A stretch of 64,000 nucleotides of DNA, from positions 83,914,036 to 83,978,035 of the forward strand of contig OX328126.1 in the NCBI GenBank assembly GCA_946811695.1. Direction: 5' to 3'. Shown piece after piece: positions 60,713-64,000 of this stretch (positions within the stretch are counted from its first letter, which is position 1; each line of letters opens with the position of its first letter). The stretch comes from Gonocerus acuteangulatus (taxonomy: Eukaryota; Arthropoda; Insecta; Hemiptera; Coreidae). The notes below the pieces were generated by a model. That model had not been told where the DNA came from. It saw nothing but the letters and a program-made list of their open reading frames with translations, and made no database searches. The position numbers and the translations under genes are program-made.

Positions 60713-60884
60713 GGGCCAACGGCCATAGCCACGTTGAGTGCACCGGTTCCCGTAGATCACCGAAGTTAAGCAATGTCGGGCGTGGTCGGTACCTGAATGG
60801 GTGACCGACCACGTGCTGTTGGCATTAGAAAAGGGTGGCAACCTGTAGATAGCCCGGCGCTAATGGCCAAGATGTAGATGCGCC

Positions 60885-60917
<33 letters not shown>
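60713..60917 (+). repeat. 5S rRNA-derived SINE, copy 4, intact promoter, 12-bp target duplication
   Basis: Head GCCAACGGCCATAGCCACGT, CACCGGTTCCCGTAGATCACC, GAAGTTAAGCAATG (box A), GTCGGGCG (intermediate element) and TACCTGAATGGGTGACCG (box C), ending GCTGTTGGC, closely follows animal 5S rRNA. The middle is AAAAGGGTGGCAACCTGTAG and AGCCCGGCGCTAATGGCC; the tail is GATGTAGATGCGCCGTT with a poly(A) of about 30. Flanked by ATTAAAATTAAA at 60701-60712 and 60918-60929. The promoter boxes and clean duplication suggest a young insertion. Confidence 0.93.
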
Positions 60918-60920
<3 letters not shown>

Positions 60921-60993
60921 AAAATTAAAACACAAAATACTTTTGTCGCGCTAAAACTAAAAGCTAATGGCTCAATTTGCCGTGTGTGCGGCG

Positions 60994-61098
60994 GCAGGAA
61001 TTTTCACATCTCACGGCTCATTGTGAAAATTCTTCGCTGCATCCTGGATTTTGGCGCTAATGGCTTAAATGTCGAAGTGCAGTAAAAAAAAAGGGAAA
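60994..61098 (+). repeat. tRNA-headed SINE type 1, body and tail
   Basis: GGCAGGAATTTTCACATCTC, GAAAATTCTTCGCTGCATCC, TGGATTTTGGCGCTAATGGC and a short poly(A). The head is truncated after GTGTGCGGC. Same order as in 40779-40992. Confidence 0.75.
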
Positions 61099-61282
61099 AA
61101 AATCCTTGTTTATCCAATGACGAAATAAGAGGTCCTGATGATAAATATACCGATAGTTCAAACTTAAATTCATTTGTTAAGAATTTTCCGTAATGAAAGG
61201 TAAAGTATCTTAATACCTATTCAAAAATAAAAATGTAATAAAAGAACGATAAAGCAATAAATTGAAGATTTTGGGTCATAGA

Positions 61283-61519
61283 CAGAGTTGGGCAAACGTT
61301 AGCGCGCGCTAAAAGCTGATACCTCTCCGCTAATTTAGCGAAACTGTAGAAAGCCAGCGCTAATAAATAGCTTAAGCTACAGTTACAACTTGTAACTATA
61401 GCTTAAGCTACTAGCAATTACGATATTTCATAAATAGATTAGCGCTGGCTTTCTACAGTTTCGCTAAATTAGCGGAGAGGTATCAGCTTTTAGCGCGCGC
61501 TAACGTTTGCCCAACTCTG
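61283..61519. mobile_element. hAT-type MITE with 82-bp perfect inverted repeats
   Basis: Starts CAGAGTTGGGCAAACG and ends with its inverse. The first 82 bases are exactly the reverse complement of the last 82. The core holds a further inverted pair (TAGCTTAAGCTA...TAGCTTAAGCTA). Flanked by GTCATAGA (61275-61282) and GTCGTAGA (61520-61527), an 8-bp duplication with one mismatch. GC-rich arms include the palindromic TTAGCGCGCGCTAA. No coding capacity. Confidence 0.93.
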
Positions 61520-61799
61520 GTCGTAGATAAATGGGTTTTCATGGTAATTTGCCCTAAAAACGATGACTTCACAGGATGCACTCTGCCAAGCCTGAAAGGA
61601 GAGGCAGTCACACAGTGGTATTTTTTACTGATCTAGCTTTATCACAGATTCATATAGCAAATAACGTGATAATCACGAATATATCACATTTTAGCGGTCG
61701 GAAATATAGTCTTACCGTTGTTTTCGATTTTTTTTTCAGCAGAAAAAGACATGCTTTTTGCGTTCTGAGTGTTAACCAAAAGCACCTAATCAAATTATT

Positions 61800-61806
<7 letters not shown>

Positions 61807-61843
<37 letters not shown>
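61807..61843. repeat. (TA)n microsatellite
   Basis: Uninterrupted TA run in AT-rich DNA. No HINE-like signature is visible next to it. Confidence 0.9.
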
Positions 61844-61844
<1 letters not shown>

Positions 61845-61848
<4 letters not shown>

Positions 61849-62330
61849 ATACTTTTTTTATAAATTATTTAACTTTTCCAAAGCCAACAGCAACAAAGAG
61901 CTTTAAAACTAGCTATTACTATAAATAATAATAATAATTGAAAACACAACAATAGTAGTTCTCAGAAAATCATTTATCATTATTAAATAGTTAGATGGCA
62001 GCTAATTCTTGCATTTCCATGCAAGGCCCATTAGGGGTTGGTTTACACGAATTTTGTCCACCTAGATAAGTTAAAAATACCACTCTCGGTCAGTTTTCTT
62101 TACTTTTCAATAAGAACCTATGGTTAACTTCCAGTTTAAAGGTGCACAGATGTCCAACCAACAACTATTTCGTTGTTATTTCCCCAGGAATAAGGAAGAG
62201 CTGGACGAAGCTATGAGTGATTACCTCCATCAGACATGCCAGCAGGCTTATGCAAAGCAAGGAAAAGCAACAGCTGTCACAAATCCATGTAAAGCGTGAC
62301 GTCACAGTATTACCTACTGATGGGCGATTC
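61845..62330. other. No recognisable feature
   Basis: AT-rich to mixed sequence. Short frames at the right end are shadows of the tandem repeat that follows. Confidence 0.4.
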
Positions 62331-62620
62331 TCGAATCGATCTTTTGAATCGATTCGAATCGAAATGAAACGATCTATCCACAAAAAAGATCGACGAGTTC
62401 AGATCGATTCAAAACATCGATATTCTATGCTCAGAAGATCTATCTGCGATATGGATCAATCATCGATATGGATAGATCTTTTGAATCGATTTAAATCGAA
62501 ATTAAACGATCGATCCACAAAAAAGATCGACGAGTTCAGATCGATTCAAAACATCGATATTCTATGCTCAGATGATCGAACTGCGATATGGATCAATCAT
62601 CGATATGGATAGATCTTCGA
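62331..62620 (+). repeat. 137-bp tandem pair, CGATTCGAATCG type
   Basis: Two units starting CTTTTGAATCGATT at 62341 and 62478, sharing GATCGACGAGTTCAGATCG and CATCGATATTCTATGCTCAG. The left flank TGATGGGCGATTCTCGAATCG resembles the terminal sequence proposed for the related copy at 24741-25000. Confidence 0.85.
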
Positions 62621-62645
62621 TATGGATCATTTTACGATCACGTGT

Positions 62646-63196
62646 TTTTTTCCAAAGACACCATTCATAATCTTATGTATTTCGACGCGCTGAATCCGAA
62701 TCCGGAGTTTGTTTCACCCGGACGTCGGGTTCAAGACCATTTGAAGGTCAAATTTCGTATCAAGTCGTTAAAGAACAAATAATTAGAGCTTCCGTGGTTT
62801 TGAGGGTCGCTGGATTCGAATCCGAGGTCTATTTCACCCCATCGATGCAAAATCAAGTTCGTTTTTTTCAACAACAAAAATAATTTTGACTGCAGATTTA
62901 TTTCTTGCAAAGTAGACATATTTGTCCTTGAAATGAACGTGATTTTGCGCCCATGGGGTGAAATGGACCTCGGATTCGAATTCAGCGACCCTCAAAACCA
63001 CGGAAGGTCTAATTATTTGTTCTTTTACGACTTGATACGAAATTTGACCTTCAAATGGTCTTAAACCTGACGTCCGGGTGAAACAAACTCCGGAAGCTCT
63101 GTTGTTTCATTTTTTACGACTTCATACGAACTTTGACCGGATTCGGATTCAGCGTGTCGAAATATATAAGAATATATGAATGGCGTCTTTGGAAAA
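62646..63196. repeat. Large foldback, arms about 200-240 bp
   Basis: Left arm (62646-62843) and right arm (62953-63196) are inverted copies: TTTCCAAAGACACCATTCAT, CGCTGAATCCGAATCCGGAG, GACCATTTGAAGGTCAAATT and GGTTTTGAGGGTCGCTGGAT all recur inverted. The right arm has an extra segment of about 50 bp (63100-63140). The loop is about 110 bp. Related in motif content to the foldback at 13461-13884. Confidence 0.9.
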
Positions 63197-63240
63197 GACC
63201 ACTTTTTTTTTTTTGTGTGTGCCTGTGTTACCTACGCAGT

Positions 63241-63394
63241 ACCGTACTTCATATCGATTCAAATCGATTCTCATTAGAGAATTGCCTATGACTACTAAGA
63301 ATCTATCTAAATAAGTCGATTTGAATATAAAATATATTTTTAACCTAAAAGTGGAAATATTTAATACTATTCTTCATCAAAAGTAATATTACAT
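63241..63394 (+). repeat. CGATTCGAATCG-type repeat, copy 2
   Basis: Inverted partner of 24741-25000: TCGATTCAAATCGATTCTCA, CTAAATAAGTCGATTTGAAT and ATTCTTCATCAAAAGTAATATTA are shared. It ends at the point where the non-LTR coding sequence begins, marking an insertion or truncation junction. Confidence 0.7.
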
Positions 63395-64000
63395 GAAACT
63401 GACGGGTCGAAAACAGCTGATGTTGTAGGAGCGGCTGCTGTAGTTGGAGATGAAATCAAGTTGCTTAAGCTACCAAACATAACAAGCTCCTACTCAGCCG
63501 AACTACATGCAGTTATACTCGCACTGGACAACATACCTAACACTGAACACAGAAACATTACTATATGTACTGACTCACTGAGCGCACTTCTTACATTACA
63601 GGACATTTACAATACTAATCCTTTAATACAAGAGATAAACTATAAAATATCATTACTGAACAAGACAGTCACTCTGTATTGGCTACCAGGACATGAAGAC
63701 ATCGGACCAAGTACCAACGTCGACTTACTAGCAAAACTTGCAGGACGAAAAGAACAACAGGACATTGACAGTTTGACGTACCAAGACTTGCACACTGAGG
63801 GTAAAGAGAGAATAATGCAAATTTGGCAGGATACCTGGTTTAAAGTTACAGATAATAAATTAAGGGAGATTAAGTATACAGTTCGGGAATGGCCTTCAAG
63901 CAGCAGAAGTAATAGACGAGAAGAAGTCGTCCTCTGCCGGCTGAGGATAGGCCATTCCCTACTGACTCACTCATACCTTATGACAGGACAAGACAGACCA
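63395..64000 (+). CDS. Non-LTR retrotransposon RNase H and C-terminus, partial at window edge
   Basis: A continuous open frame of about 202 codons runs off the window. It begins within RNase H: TDGSKTADVVGAAAVVG, then SSYSAELHAVILALD, ITICTDSLSALLT, VTLYWLPGHE and NVDLLAKLAGR. The four acidic residues of the RNase H active site (D of TDGS, E of AELH, D of TDSL, D of NVDL) are all present. It continues through WQDTWFKVTDNKLREIKY to RREEVVLCRLRIGHSLLTHS and YLMTGQDRP, just before the zinc motif seen at 53.6 kb. RNase H downstream of reverse transcriptase points to the I/R1/LOA group of non-LTR elements. The 5' side is truncated at 63395. No frame damage is seen. Confidence 0.85.

Noticed and set aside
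60713..60835. Genuine 5S rRNA gene
   Set aside because: The 5S-like part is fused to a foreign core and tail with poly(A), flanked by a target duplication, and similar fused copies occur at three other places.

Overview
This window reads as a piece of an animal nuclear genome, most likely from an arthropod, although no host gene is present to fix the group. It is AT-rich, gene-poor and dominated by mobile-element debris: hAT, piggyBac-like, Tc1/mariner and Tigger-like DNA transposons, non-LTR retrotransposon 3' ends with RNase H, Helentron/HINE-like elements carrying TA microsatellites, tRNA- and 5S-rRNA-derived SINEs, foldback elements, minisatellites, one satellite array and many long (TA)n tracts. 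I find no convincing host protein-coding gene, no bacterial-type operon, no CRISPR array and no true rRNA or tRNA gene. All boundaries were read by eye and may be off by a few bases.

Layout. 1-2,400: an 87-bp minisatellite at the window edge, a dead Tc1 element, a foldback and one member of a repeat pair. 2,415-5,418: a 3-kb hAT-like element with an exact 8-bp target duplication; inside it sits a HINE-like element, and inside that a third repeat. 5.5-6.4 kb: duplicated antisense ends of a non-LTR element. 7.8-8.4 kb: a TA-rich satellite. 10-14 kb: repeats and a second HINE-like copy. 16.2-17.1 kb: a Tigger-like element with a CENP-B-type HTH remnant. 19 kb: a 435-bp near-perfect palindrome. 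22.7-24.1 kb: a third HINE-like copy. 26.4-26.9 kb: an 89-bp minisatellite. 28.4-30.4 kb: a satellite of about 29 units of 71 bp built from the 5' end of an interspersed repeat. 34-41 kb: foldbacks, SINEs (one nested in another with a target duplication) and TA tracts. 41-48 kb: mostly featureless AT-rich DNA. 48-59 kb: two inverted copies of a second HINE-like family, a hAT deletion derivative with transposase remnant, two piggyBac-like elements and a non-LTR C-terminus. 59.6-61.5 kb: SINEs and a hAT MITE with 82-bp perfect arms. 62.3-63.4 kb: tandem and foldback repeats. 63.4 kb to the edge: an open, apparently intact RNase H domain of a non-LTR retrotransposon that runs off the window.

How the parts relate. 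Three SINE types share modules: a 5S-headed SINE and a tRNA-headed SINE end in the same 3' tail, and the 5S-headed SINE shares its middle with a second tRNA-headed SINE. Two HINE-like families share their 5' terminus but end in different 3' hairpins, each hairpin containing the complement of that family's own 5' motif. Recurring CTGAAGA...GAAAC motifs followed by AATAAA-like signals resemble the ends of Penelope-like elements. These families are the main biological content of the window.
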